From NCBI GenBank assembly GCA_037444005.1, contig JBBING010000039.1, forward strand, positions 1 through 21,146: a DNA stretch of 21,146 nucleotides. Reading direction: 5' to 3'. The position numbers and the translations under genes are program-made. Positions 14,157 through 20,924 of the stretch are shown here, piece by piece; position 1 is the first letter of the stretch; each line of letters begins with the position of its first letter. Origin of the DNA: DATLZC01 sp037444005. Its GTDB lineage: Bacteria; Chloroflexota; Dehalococcoidia; DSTF01; JACRBR01. A model generated the notes under the pieces. The model made no database searches, was not told where the DNA came from, and saw only the letters and a program-made list of their open reading frames with translations.

Positions 14157-14485
14157 GGAATCAGTCTCGTCTCTCCCGCCCCCAGGTCGGGCATGGCGAG
14201 CGCGACGGCGAGGCCCGCCGCCAGGAAAACGCCAGGCCCGCCGATGGGCGCGACCGCTCCCAGCGCGAGCCCGAACGCCAGCGTGAGGGCGCCGGCGCGC
14301 GCGCCTCGCCACGGCGCCATCCGCCCCAGCACGAACCCGAGTTCAAACGGCGCCACGAACATGATGAGGAACGGCAGCAGGTCCGCCGGCGCGTCGCCCT
14401 CGAGCACGAGGAACGACCCCAACCCCAGGAGCGGCGCGGCGAGGCCCGCCAGCGTTCCCAGATTCACCAGCCGCGGCCCGAACAT
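14153..14485 (-). CDS. Small multi-pass membrane protein of unknown function
   Basis: The product has about 110 residues with roughly four hydrophobic segments: LVNLGTLAGLAAPLLGLGSF, LLPFLIMFVAPFELGFVLG, GALTLAFGLALGAVAPIGG and GVFLAAGLAVALAMP. They are joined by short loops with a few charges. I do not recognise a family, and it is too small to be a flippase or polymerase. It sits between the WbpD- and WbpE-type genes and is tied to both by overlaps: TGATG with the preceding stop, GTGA with the following start. It is therefore made together with the soluble sugar enzymes. It might act as a membrane scaffold or an accessory of export. The neighbour relationship, not the sequence, is what suggests this. 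Confidence 0.75.
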   Translation of the reverse strand: MFGPRLVNLGTLAGLAAPLLGLGSFLVLEGDAPADLLPFLIMFVAPFELGFVLGRMAPWRGARAGALTLAFGLALGAVAPIGGPGVFLAAGLAVALAMPDLGAGETRLIP

Positions 14486-15066
14486 CAGCGCGCCACCTCC
14501 AGCGGGGCGAACTCCCGCTCGCGGCCGCAGGCGTCGCAGAACCACACGGACCCGCCGCCGCGGCGAGCCATGGGCCGGCCGCACTCGCAGGCGTACCCGA
14601 CCTGCCGGGCCGGATTGCCCACAACGAGCGCATACGCGGGCACGTCGCGCACGACCACGCTCCCCGCGCCCACCATCGCCCAGCGCCCGATGGTCACCCC
14701 GCAACGGATGACCGCTCCCGCGCCGATGGACGCGCCGTCCTCGACCACGGTCTCGACGAGCTCCCAGTCGTCTTCGGTCAGCGGCGCGCCGTCCGGCGTC
14801 ACTGCACGCGGATACGGGTCGTTGGTAAACGTGACGTGCGGCCCGACGAACACGCCGTCGCCCAGGCGCGCCCCGCGGTAGATCGAGACGTAATTCTGCA
14901 CCTTCACCGCGCGACCGATGACGACATCGCGGTCGATATAGACGCCCTTGCCGATGACGCAGTCGTCGCCAATGACGGCTCCCTCGCGGATCTGGGCGTG
15001 GTTCCAGACGCGCGTGCGGGCCCCCACGCGGGCCTTCGGCGACACCTCAGCGGTGGGATGAATCAC
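14485..15066 (-). CDS. wbpD: Sugar N-acetyltransferase, WbpD type, with C-terminal zinc ribbon
   Basis: The 193-residue protein starts MIHPTAEVSPKARVGARTRV and continues with hexapeptide repeats that form a left-handed beta helix (to about residue 160). It includes the loop VTFTNDPYPRAV, where the family usually has its catalytic histidine or neighbouring residues, and the end motif GNPARQVGYAC. In the WbpA-B-E-D-I pathway it acetylates the 3-amino group of UDP-GlcNAc3NA using acetyl-CoA. The last 35 residues hold CxC and CxxC (CECG and CDACG), a likely zinc ribbon cap. The GTG start lies inside the end of the WbpI-type gene (20-base overlap), so translation is coupled. Confidence 0.88.
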   Translation of the reverse strand: MIHPTAEVSPKARVGARTRVWNHAQIREGAVIGDDCVIGKGVYIDRDVVIGRAVKVQNYVSIYRGARLGDGVFVGPHVTFTNDPYPRAVTPDGAPLTEDDWELVETVVEDGASIGAGAVIRCGVTIGRWAMVGAGSVVVRDVPAYALVVGNPARQVGYACECGRPMARRGGGSVWFCDACGREREFAPLEVAR

Positions 15067-16135
15067 GTTCGAGGAGCTCCACCATCTTCTCAGCGGCGTG
15101 ACCGTCTCCGAACGCGGGAGGAGGGTCGCTCGACGGCCTCGGCCGGCGGCACGCCGCGACGATCGCGTCCGGGTCGGCCCCCGCGAGGACGTTCCAGCCG
15201 TCGACCAGCGTCTCGGGCCACTCCGTCTCCTCGCGCAGCGTCACGCAGGGCACGCGCAGCCAGAACGCCTCCCGCTGTAGCCCGCCGGAGTCCGTCGCCA
15301 CCATCCGCGCGTTCCGCACGAGCTGGAGCATGTCGAGGTATCCCAGCGGCTCGATCACCCGGACCGGCGGCTCCGCCTCGATGTCCGACGACGCCATGGC
15401 GAGCCGGGCGCGCGGGTGCAGGGGAACGATGACCGGCTCCCGCAGCGCCGCCAGCGCCGTCAGGATGCGCTCGAGCCGCGCGGGGTCGTCGGTGTTGGCC
15501 GCGCGGTGCACCGTCGCCACGACGTACTCCCCCGGCTTCAGCCGAAGCGTCCTCATGATACTGGATCGCGCTTCCGCGGCCGGCAGATGGTACAGGAGCG
15601 AGTCGTACATGACGTCGCCCGTGAGCTCCACCTGGACGCCAGGGCCGCCCTCGACCCCGAGGCCCTCCCGCCGGAGGTTCGCGACCGCGTGTTCCGTCGG
15701 CGCGAACAGCAGGTCGCAGACGTGGTCTGCGACGATGCGGTTGATCTCCTCCGGCATGCTTCGGTCGAAGCTGCGAAGCCCGGCTTCGACGTGCGCGCAT
15801 CGAAGGTGGAGCTTCACCGCCGCCAGCGCCCCCGCGGGCGTGGCGTTGGTGTCGCCGTAGACCAGCGTCCAGTCGGGGCGCTCGCGTTCGAGCACCGGCT
15901 CGACCCGCTGGAGGGTCAGACCCGTTTGCTGTCCATGGGCGCCCGAGCCGACACCCAGGTGGTAGTCCGGCGGAGGCAGGCTCAGGTCGGCGAAGAAGGC
16001 GTCGGACAACTGCGGGTCGTAGTGCTGCCCCGTGTGAACGATGACGTGTGTGTGGCCGCGCGCCGTGAGCGCCCGGTGGAGCGCCGCGGCCTTGGGGAAC
16101 TGAGGCCTGGATCCGACGATGGAGAGGACCTTCAA
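15047..16135 (-). CDS. wbpI: UDP-HexNAc 2-epimerase (WecB/WbpI family)
   Basis: This 362-residue GT-B-fold epimerase is of the non-hydrolysing UDP-GlcNAc 2-epimerase family. Motifs are VGSRPQFPKAAAL at the N-terminus, VYGDTNAT, HVEAGLRSFDRSMPEEINR, LTGDVMYDSL, ATVHRAANTDD, MVATDSGGLQREA and VTLREETEWPETL. In the neighbourhood of WbpA, B, E and D homologues the expected substrate is UDP-GlcNAc(3NAc)A, epimerised at C2 to UDP-ManNAc(3NAc)A, as for WbpI. A classical WecB acting on UDP-GlcNAc is the alternative. VYGDTNAT instead of VHGDTNST is closer to my memory of the WbpI branch. The start is a TTG that overlaps the preceding stop as TTGA, a rare start but well fixed by the overlap. Confidence 0.88.
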   Translation of the reverse strand: MKVLSIVGSRPQFPKAAALHRALTARGHTHVIVHTGQHYDPQLSDAFFADLSLPPPDYHLGVGSGAHGQQTGLTLQRVEPVLERERPDWTLVYGDTNATPAGALAAVKLHLRCAHVEAGLRSFDRSMPEEINRIVADHVCDLLFAPTEHAVANLRREGLGVEGGPGVQVELTGDVMYDSLLYHLPAAEARSSIMRTLRLKPGEYVVATVHRAANTDDPARLERILTALAALREPVIVPLHPRARLAMASSDIEAEPPVRVIEPLGYLDMLQLVRNARMVATDSGGLQREAFWLRVPCVTLREETEWPETLVDGWNVLAGADPDAIVAACRRPRPSSDPPPAFGDGHAAEKMVELLERDSSHR

Positions 16136-18087
16136 CGGGCGTCCTGGTTCTCGGAAGCGGCCGGCGCGGGCGCAGGGACGGTGTCGCGCCGGTCGAGGCG
16201 GGCGAGCGCGTGGATGCGCGCCGCGAGCTCCTCCCGCCGCTGCGGCGCCTCTCGCGCCAGCTCCTCGATCTTGCGCACCAGCTCCTCCGCCGATACGTTC
16301 GGCCGGCCCTCCACGCGCATGATCTTGGGGTGGTCCGTCGGCGCAAGCCGCTCGTTCGCGCCGACCAGCTCCTCGTGCAGGCGCTCACCGGGACGCAGGC
16401 CCGTGTACTCGATCTTCACGTCGATCCCCGGTTCCAGACCCTTGAGGCGGATCATTTTCTCCGCGAGGTCGGCGATCTTGATGACCTCGCCCATCTCGAG
16501 GATGAAGATCTGGCCCTGACCGGCGAACGCCGCCGACTGAATCACCAGCGAGACCGCTTCCGGCGCCGACATGAAGTAGCGCGTCGCGTCGGGATGCGTC
16601 AGCAACACCGGCCCGCCGCGCTCGATCTGGCTCAAGAACAGCGGGACGACGCTGCCGCGGCTTCCCATGACGTTGCCGAAGCGAACCGCGCAGAACACGG
16701 TGGGCCCTTCCTCGCCCAGGGCAGACATGAGCAGCTCGCCGATGCGTTTGCTCGCCCCGTAAACGTTGTCCGGGTCCACCGCCTTGTCCGACGAGATGAA
16801 CACGAACTTGCGCGCCCCCGTCTCCCGGGCGGCGCGCGCCACGTTCAGCGTGCCGACGATGTTCGTCTGGAGCGCCGCCTCCGGATGCTCCTCGAGCACG
16901 GGGATGTGCTTATAGGCGGCGCCGTGGAACACGATCTCGGGCCGTGCGGCGTCGAAGGCGCGGCGCACGGCCCCCTCGTCGCTCACGTCGCACAGCCAGA
17001 TCCGCACATCCGTCGCCGTCCGGGATGCTTCCAGCTCGCGCTGCAGGTCGTAAAGCCCCGTCTCGTTGGAGTCGAGAAGGTGGAGCACCGCCGGCTCGTA
17101 CAGGAACACCTGGCGGGCGAGCTCGGCGCCGATGTAGCCGGCGGCGCCCGTAATGAGCACCACGCGGCCCCGCAGCGCGTCGGAGCAGGCCCGCGCGTCG
17201 ATCTCCACCTCGGGGCGCCCCAGAAGGTCCTCGACCGTCACTTCGCGGAGGTGGGCCGCCCCCGGGCCGCTCCGCACCAGGTCTCGGAGCCCGGGCACCG
17301 TCCGCAGGGGCACGCCGGTGCGCTGGCAGATGCCGATGATGTCCCGCACCGCCTGCCCCGGGGCCGACGGAATCGCCAGCGCGATGAGCTGGATGCCGCG
17401 CTTCCTCACCAGCGCCGGGATGTCGTCTCGCGCGCCTTCGACGACGACGCCGTGCAGCCGCAGGCCGCGCTTCCGCGGGTCGTCGTCGACGAAGGCGACG
17501 GGCCGCAGGCCCAGCCCCGGATTTGACAGGAGCTCGCGAGCCAGGAACTGTCCCGTGTGGCCCGCCCCGACGATGAGCACCCGCTTCGAGGTGTCGGACC
17601 ACGCGCTGAGGGGATTGGCCCGCCGCAGCCTGGGCCAGAGCTTCGTCGCCCCCATCGCCAGATAGATCAGCGCCGGCGCCGTCACATTCACCGTGAGAGG
17701 GATGTGCCGCGGCGACATGAAGGCGTTGACGCCGAACAGGATGATCGACACCGTCCCGACGGAGAACGCCAGATTGATGGCGTCGGCGATGCCCGCGTAC
17801 TGCCACGCCGTCCGGTAGATGCGGAAGAAGTAGTTCCCCAGCAGATACGGGATCACGATGCCGGGAGCGACCTTGAGGAAGAAGTCGACGGACTGGCTCG
17901 GGATGTCGCCGTCGAAGCGGAGAGCGAGGGCGGCCGCGTAGCTCGCCATCACGATGGCCGCGTCCAACGCGAGGACGGCGGCGAACCCGAGGAAGCGGCC
18001 CACAGAGAAGCCGGTGGCGAGCGTTTCGTTGCCTTCCGGTGCGGTCCGGGAGTGCGGCGGCGTCCGAGCGGGTTCGAGGTCGCTCAT
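16132..18087 (-). CDS. Membrane-anchored UDP-sugar 4,6-dehydratase (CapD/WbpM/PglF type)
   Basis: The 651-residue protein has four N-terminal membrane segments (about residues 30-150), a first CoA-binding-like Rossmann domain (VLIVGAGHTGQFLAREL, 170-186), and a C-terminal SDR domain starting at TGAAGYIG (313-320). The SDR active site reads SSDKAVDPDNVYGASKR, with Tyr443 and Lys447. Large WbpM-type enzymes, as I recall, have Met in place of Tyr, so this is a large-form protein with a classical Ser-Tyr-Lys set. These enzymes turn UDP-GlcNAc into the 4-keto-6-deoxy sugar, the first step to bacillosamine, FucNAc or QuiNAc. The aminotransferase at 18721-19878 would act next. The ATG at 18087 was chosen; a GTG at 18108 almost touches the preceding stop and is possible. 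The end overlaps the WbpI-type start (TTGA). Confidence 0.92.
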   Translation of the reverse strand: MSDLEPARTPPHSRTAPEGNETLATGFSVGRFLGFAAVLALDAAIVMASYAAALALRFDGDIPSQSVDFFLKVAPGIVIPYLLGNYFFRIYRTAWQYAGIADAINLAFSVGTVSIILFGVNAFMSPRHIPLTVNVTAPALIYLAMGATKLWPRLRRANPLSAWSDTSKRVLIVGAGHTGQFLARELLSNPGLGLRPVAFVDDDPRKRGLRLHGVVVEGARDDIPALVRKRGIQLIALAIPSAPGQAVRDIIGICQRTGVPLRTVPGLRDLVRSGPGAAHLREVTVEDLLGRPEVEIDARACSDALRGRVVLITGAAGYIGAELARQVFLYEPAVLHLLDSNETGLYDLQRELEASRTATDVRIWLCDVSDEGAVRRAFDAARPEIVFHGAAYKHIPVLEEHPEAALQTNIVGTLNVARAARETGARKFVFISSDKAVDPDNVYGASKRIGELLMSALGEEGPTVFCAVRFGNVMGSRGSVVPLFLSQIERGGPVLLTHPDATRYFMSAPEAVSLVIQSAAFAGQGQIFILEMGEVIKIADLAEKMIRLKGLEPGIDVKIEYTGLRPGERLHEELVGANERLAPTDHPKIMRVEGRPNVSAEELVRKIEELAREAPQRREELAARIHALARLDRRDTVPAPAPAASENQDAR

Positions 18088-18109
18088 GGGATCGGTCCGA
18101 CCGCTCACG

Positions 18110-18724
18110 TCAGCGCGCGCCTCTGCGGCGCAACACCGTGGGGACCGTGCGGGCCAGGATGGCCAGGTCCCGGAGGAACGAGTGGTTATTGACGTAGTCG
18201 AGATCGTAGACAATGGTTTCGTGGTAGGTCAAATCGCCCCGTCCGTTGACCTGCGCCAGCCCCGTGATGCCCGGTCGCACGTCGTGCCTGCGGTGATACT
18301 CGGGCGGATACTGCTCGACCAGCCGGGGCACCTCGGGCCGCGGCCCCACCAGGCTCATGTCGCCCTTCAGGACGTTGAACAGATTCGGGAGCTCGTCCAG
18401 GCTCGTGCGCCGCAGAAACCGGCCGACGCGCGTCACGCGGTCCTCCGGCGGATAGAACATGTACGTGTGAAAGTCGTCGACGGTGAGCGCTTCGTCGTCC
18501 ATGTTGGCGACGGCGCGTTCGGGAGAAGGGTCGTGGCGCATCGTGCGGAACTTGTACAGGGTGAACGGCTTCCCCTTGTAGCCGATGCGCGTCTGCTTGA
18601 AGATCACCGGCCCTCGCGATTCGAGCTTGATGGCGACGGCGATGAGCGCGAAGAGCGGCGCCAGCGCGACCAGCCCTACGGCGCTCACCACCACGTCCAT
18701 GGCGCGCGATGCGATGCCCTTCAC
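18110..18724 (-). CDS. Initiating phosphoglycosyl transferase (PglC/WcaJ C-terminal type)
   Basis: The 204-residue monotopic phosphoglycosyl transferase has a reentrant hydrophobic segment (about residues 8-32) and then the core motifs FKQTRIGYKGKPF, KFRTM (58-62), RRTSLDELPNLFNVLKGDMS with the catalytic pair D110-E111, and VGPRPEVP. It ends with DVRPGITGLAQVNGR and a basic tail. It moves a sugar 1-phosphate from a UDP-sugar to undecaprenyl phosphate at the cytoplasmic face, which starts repeat-unit assembly. The short form, without the large N-terminal domain of WcaJ or WbaP, resembles PglC, which uses a diacetamido-trideoxy sugar. That agrees with the 4,6-dehydratase and aminotransferase on either side. 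The GTG start is set by its GTGA overlap with the aminotransferase stop. Confidence 0.92.
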   Translation of the reverse strand: MKGIASRAMDVVVSAVGLVALAPLFALIAVAIKLESRGPVIFKQTRIGYKGKPFTLYKFRTMRHDPSPERAVANMDDEALTVDDFHTYMFYPPEDRVTRVGRFLRRTSLDELPNLFNVLKGDMSLVGPRPEVPRLVEQYPPEYHRRHDVRPGITGLAQVNGRGDLTYHETIVYDLDYVNNHSFLRDLAILARTVPTVLRRRGAR

Positions 18725-19878
18725 CTCCGATGTCGTTCTACGATACGGCGCACCGCCTTCGCCACCCGTTCCACGTCCGCGTCGCTCATCCGCGTGTACA
18801 GCGGCAGCGACACGATCTCTTCGAACGCGGCCTCGGCCTGCGGGTAGTCGCCCCGCTTCCACCCGAACGTCTCCCGATAGTACGGATGGTAGTGCAGCGG
18901 GATGAAGTGGACAGAGGTCCCGATCCCCTCCTCCCGCATGGCGCGGAGAAAGGCGTCGCGGTCGATGCTCAGGGCGCCGCGCCGGAGCCGGATGACGTAG
19001 AGATGCCACGAGTGCCCCGGCTCGCGCTCCTCAGGCAGCGCGATCTCGGGCAGGTCGCCCAGCAGGTCCGCGTACCGTTCGGCGAGCGAGCGGCGGCGCG
19101 CCAGGAGCGCCTCCGCACGGCGGAGCTGGGCGAGCCCGATGGCCGCCTCGATGTCGCCCATCGCGTAGTTGAACCCCGGCGCCACCACCCGGTAGAAGGG
19201 CGTGCCCGACTCCGTGTAGCGGCCCCACGCGTCAGCGCTGAGCCCGTGCATCCGCCGGCGCCGCACCTCCTCCGCGAGGCGATCGTCGTCGGTGGTGACC
19301 ATGCCGCCCGCGCCTGTCGTGATGTTCTTCGTGGCATAGAAGCTGAACACCGCGGCGTCCGACGTCCGCCCGACGGGCTCCCCACGGTAGGTCGTCCCGA
19401 AGGCGTGGGCGGCGTCTTCAATGACGCGCAGCCCGCGCTCCCGGGCGATGGCCCGCAGCTCCTCCATGCAGCAGGCCTGCCCGGCGTAGTGCACGGGCAT
19501 GATCGCCTTCGTGCGCGGGGTCAGATTCGCGCGCGCCGCCGCGGGGTCGAGCGTGAGGTCCCGCGGGTCCACGTCGGCGAGCACCGGCGTCGCCCCCGCG
19601 TGAATGACCACGTTCGCCGTCGCCGGGAACGTGATCGCCGGCACGATGACCTCGTCGCCCGGCCCGACCCCGCACGCCAGCAGCGCCAGATGCATCCCCG
19701 CGGTGCACGACGTGACCGCGATGGCGTGGCGAGCGCCGATCCGCTCAGCGAACGCCTGCTCGAACGCGAGCACCCGGGGCCCAGGGGCCAACCAGCCCGA
19801 ACGGAGCGTCTCGACGACGGCGTCGATCTCCTCGTCGCCGATGTCGGGCAGGCAGTAGGGAAGGAAAGGCTCGGTCAT
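18721..19878 (-). CDS. DegT/DnrJ/EryC1 aminotransferase, probably 4-amino sugar forming (PglE-like)
   Basis: This 385-residue PLP-dependent sugar aminotransferase has its cofactor lysine K184 in SFYATKNITTGAGGMVTTDD, also VIEDAAHAFGTTY, PAITFPATANVV, TSCTAGMHLALLACG, and the C-terminal GTSVHFIPLHYHPYYRETFGW typical of enzymes that act on 4-keto-6-deoxy nucleotide sugars. It would transaminate the product of the CapD/WbpM-type dehydratase encoded two genes downstream. With the PglC-like transferase in between, a bacillosamine-like first sugar is likely. A matching PglD-type acetyltransferase is not seen in the window, unless the WbpD homologue does both jobs. The ATG has GGAGG four bases upstream and overlaps the preceding stop as ATGA. 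Confidence 0.9.
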   Translation of the reverse strand: MTEPFLPYCLPDIGDEEIDAVVETLRSGWLAPGPRVLAFEQAFAERIGARHAIAVTSCTAGMHLALLACGVGPGDEVIVPAITFPATANVVIHAGATPVLADVDPRDLTLDPAAARANLTPRTKAIMPVHYAGQACCMEELRAIARERGLRVIEDAAHAFGTTYRGEPVGRTSDAAVFSFYATKNITTGAGGMVTTDDDRLAEEVRRRRMHGLSADAWGRYTESGTPFYRVVAPGFNYAMGDIEAAIGLAQLRRAEALLARRRSLAERYADLLGDLPEIALPEEREPGHSWHLYVIRLRRGALSIDRDAFLRAMREEGIGTSVHFIPLHYHPYYRETFGWKRGDYPQAEAAFEEIVSLPLYTRMSDADVERVAKAVRRIVERHRR

Positions 19879-20234
19879 TCCTCCTCCGGCTCAGCGGGGA
19901 CCGGCGTCGGCGTCGGCTCGGGCGTCGGCAGCTCGTATCCCACCACCTCGATACCGCTCTCCGTAGTCAGGCCGAAGAAGCGCACGAGGCCGTCCATGGA
20001 CGTACCTTCGGGCAGATCGACCCGGTACACCGTGTCGTCGTCGGCCAGCGTGACCTCGAGCCGACCGTCGAGGACGACGATGCGTCGCACGCGGCCCTCG
20101 ACCATCGCGGGGACGAACCCCCCGTCCCAGTCGAGCCGCTTCTGAACGCCAGAGCCGAAGACGATCCAGAGGCTTCCGAAGACGGCCACGGCGATGATTC
20201 CGAGGATGACGAGGTTGAGAGTCCGCGTTCCCAA
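19875..20234 (-). CDS. Small single-pass membrane protein with exposed beta domain
   Basis: The function is unknown. The 119-residue product has one membrane segment (about residues 6-27), then a domain of about 70 residues, then a Pro-Thr-Glu tail (PTPEPTPTPVPAEPEEE). The domain, RRIVVLDGRLEVTLADDD, TVYRVDLPEGTSMDGLVRFF, recalls the extracytoplasmic domain of FtsH-type proteases, but no protease or AAA part follows; this is a loose resemblance only. It lies between the methyltransferase and aminotransferase genes, three bases after the former and overlapping the latter (ATGA), so it is part of the polysaccharide operon. The start is TTG; no ATG or GTG would keep the membrane segment. The proline-rich tail suggests the C-terminus is outside the cytoplasm. 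Confidence 0.7.
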   Translation of the reverse strand: MGTRTLNLVILGIIAVAVFGSLWIVFGSGVQKRLDWDGGFVPAMVEGRVRRIVVLDGRLEVTLADDDTVYRVDLPEGTSMDGLVRFFGLTTESGIEVVGYELPTPEPTPTPVPAEPEEE

Positions 20235-20237
20235 CGG

Positions 20238-20924
20238 TCAGGGCTTCCCGATGGCGACGAGCAGATGACTCCGCAGCAACGGCAGGCGCTCCAGGAACGC
20301 GCAGAGGCCCGGCGCGCGTGGCGCGAGCAGTCGCGCCAGCGGCGGCGCCAAAGTGACCCGGCGGGCGGTCATCGGGTGGCCGGGCAGGGCGCGCCGCAGC
20401 TCGCCGAGCCGCACGGGCCGCACCTCGCGGTTCAGCGGGTTCCAGGGGAAATCGTACACGATGAGCCATCCTCCGGACCGGAGCGCGCGCGAGGCCTCCC
20501 GCAGTGCCGTCGCCCGGCGCGCCGGGTCGACGATGGAGCTCAGCAGCGTGCACATCGTCACGACATCGAACACGCCGTCCGGGAAGGGCAGCGCCGCCGC
20601 GTCGGCCCGCTCGAACCGCGCGCCGGGAACCCGAGCCTTCGCCCTCACGAGGCGGGCCGCCGAGAGATCGACGCCGGCGAGGCCGTCCGGCGCGGCGCCC
20701 CATTCCACGAACCGGGCCAGCAGGCCTCCGTCGCCGCAACCCGCGTCGAGGATGCGCAGTCCCGAAAGGTCCGTCAGCCCCAGGTCCCGGAGCAGCGTCC
20801 GCAGGTCGGCGTCGCGCCGCTGTGTGAGATACAGAGCCCCGGGGTCCGAGGGGTCATGCCGGGCACGGGTGCGCAGCGGCGCGTCCGGCGTCTCGACCGC
20901 GTGGGCCGACGGCGGCCGGCTCAC
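20238..20924 (-). CDS. Class I SAM-dependent methyltransferase
   Basis: The 228-residue protein is of the UbiE/Methyltransf_11 type. Motif I is LRILDAGCGDGGLLARF (about 56-72), followed by GVDLS, the acidic turn FERADAAALPFPDGVFDVV, and SGGWLIVYDFPW after the post-motif helix. The C-terminal part (RRVTLAPPLARLLAPRAPGL) looks hydrophobic enough to touch membrane or lipid. The position at the head of the known part of a polysaccharide operon suggests methylation of a sugar or of a lipid-linked glycan, but the sequence does not show the acceptor. The GTG start was chosen because it overlaps the stop of the gene before it (GTGA) and gives the normal family length. Confidence 0.85.
   Translation of the reverse strand: MSRPPSAHAVETPDAPLRTRARHDPSDPGALYLTQRRDADLRTLLRDLGLTDLSGLRILDAGCGDGGLLARFVEWGAAPDGLAGVDLSAARLVRAKARVPGARFERADAAALPFPDGVFDVVTMCTLLSSIVDPARRATALREASRALRSGGWLIVYDFPWNPLNREVRPVRLGELRRALPGHPMTARRVTLAPPLARLLAPRAPGLCAFLERLPLLRSHLLVAIGKP

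Noticed and set aside
13047..14312. Longer version of the WbpE-type aminotransferase starting at 14312
   Set aside because: The added residues are an arginine-rich shadow of the membrane protein gene; GTG 14156 overlaps the previous stop and gives the standard family N-terminus.
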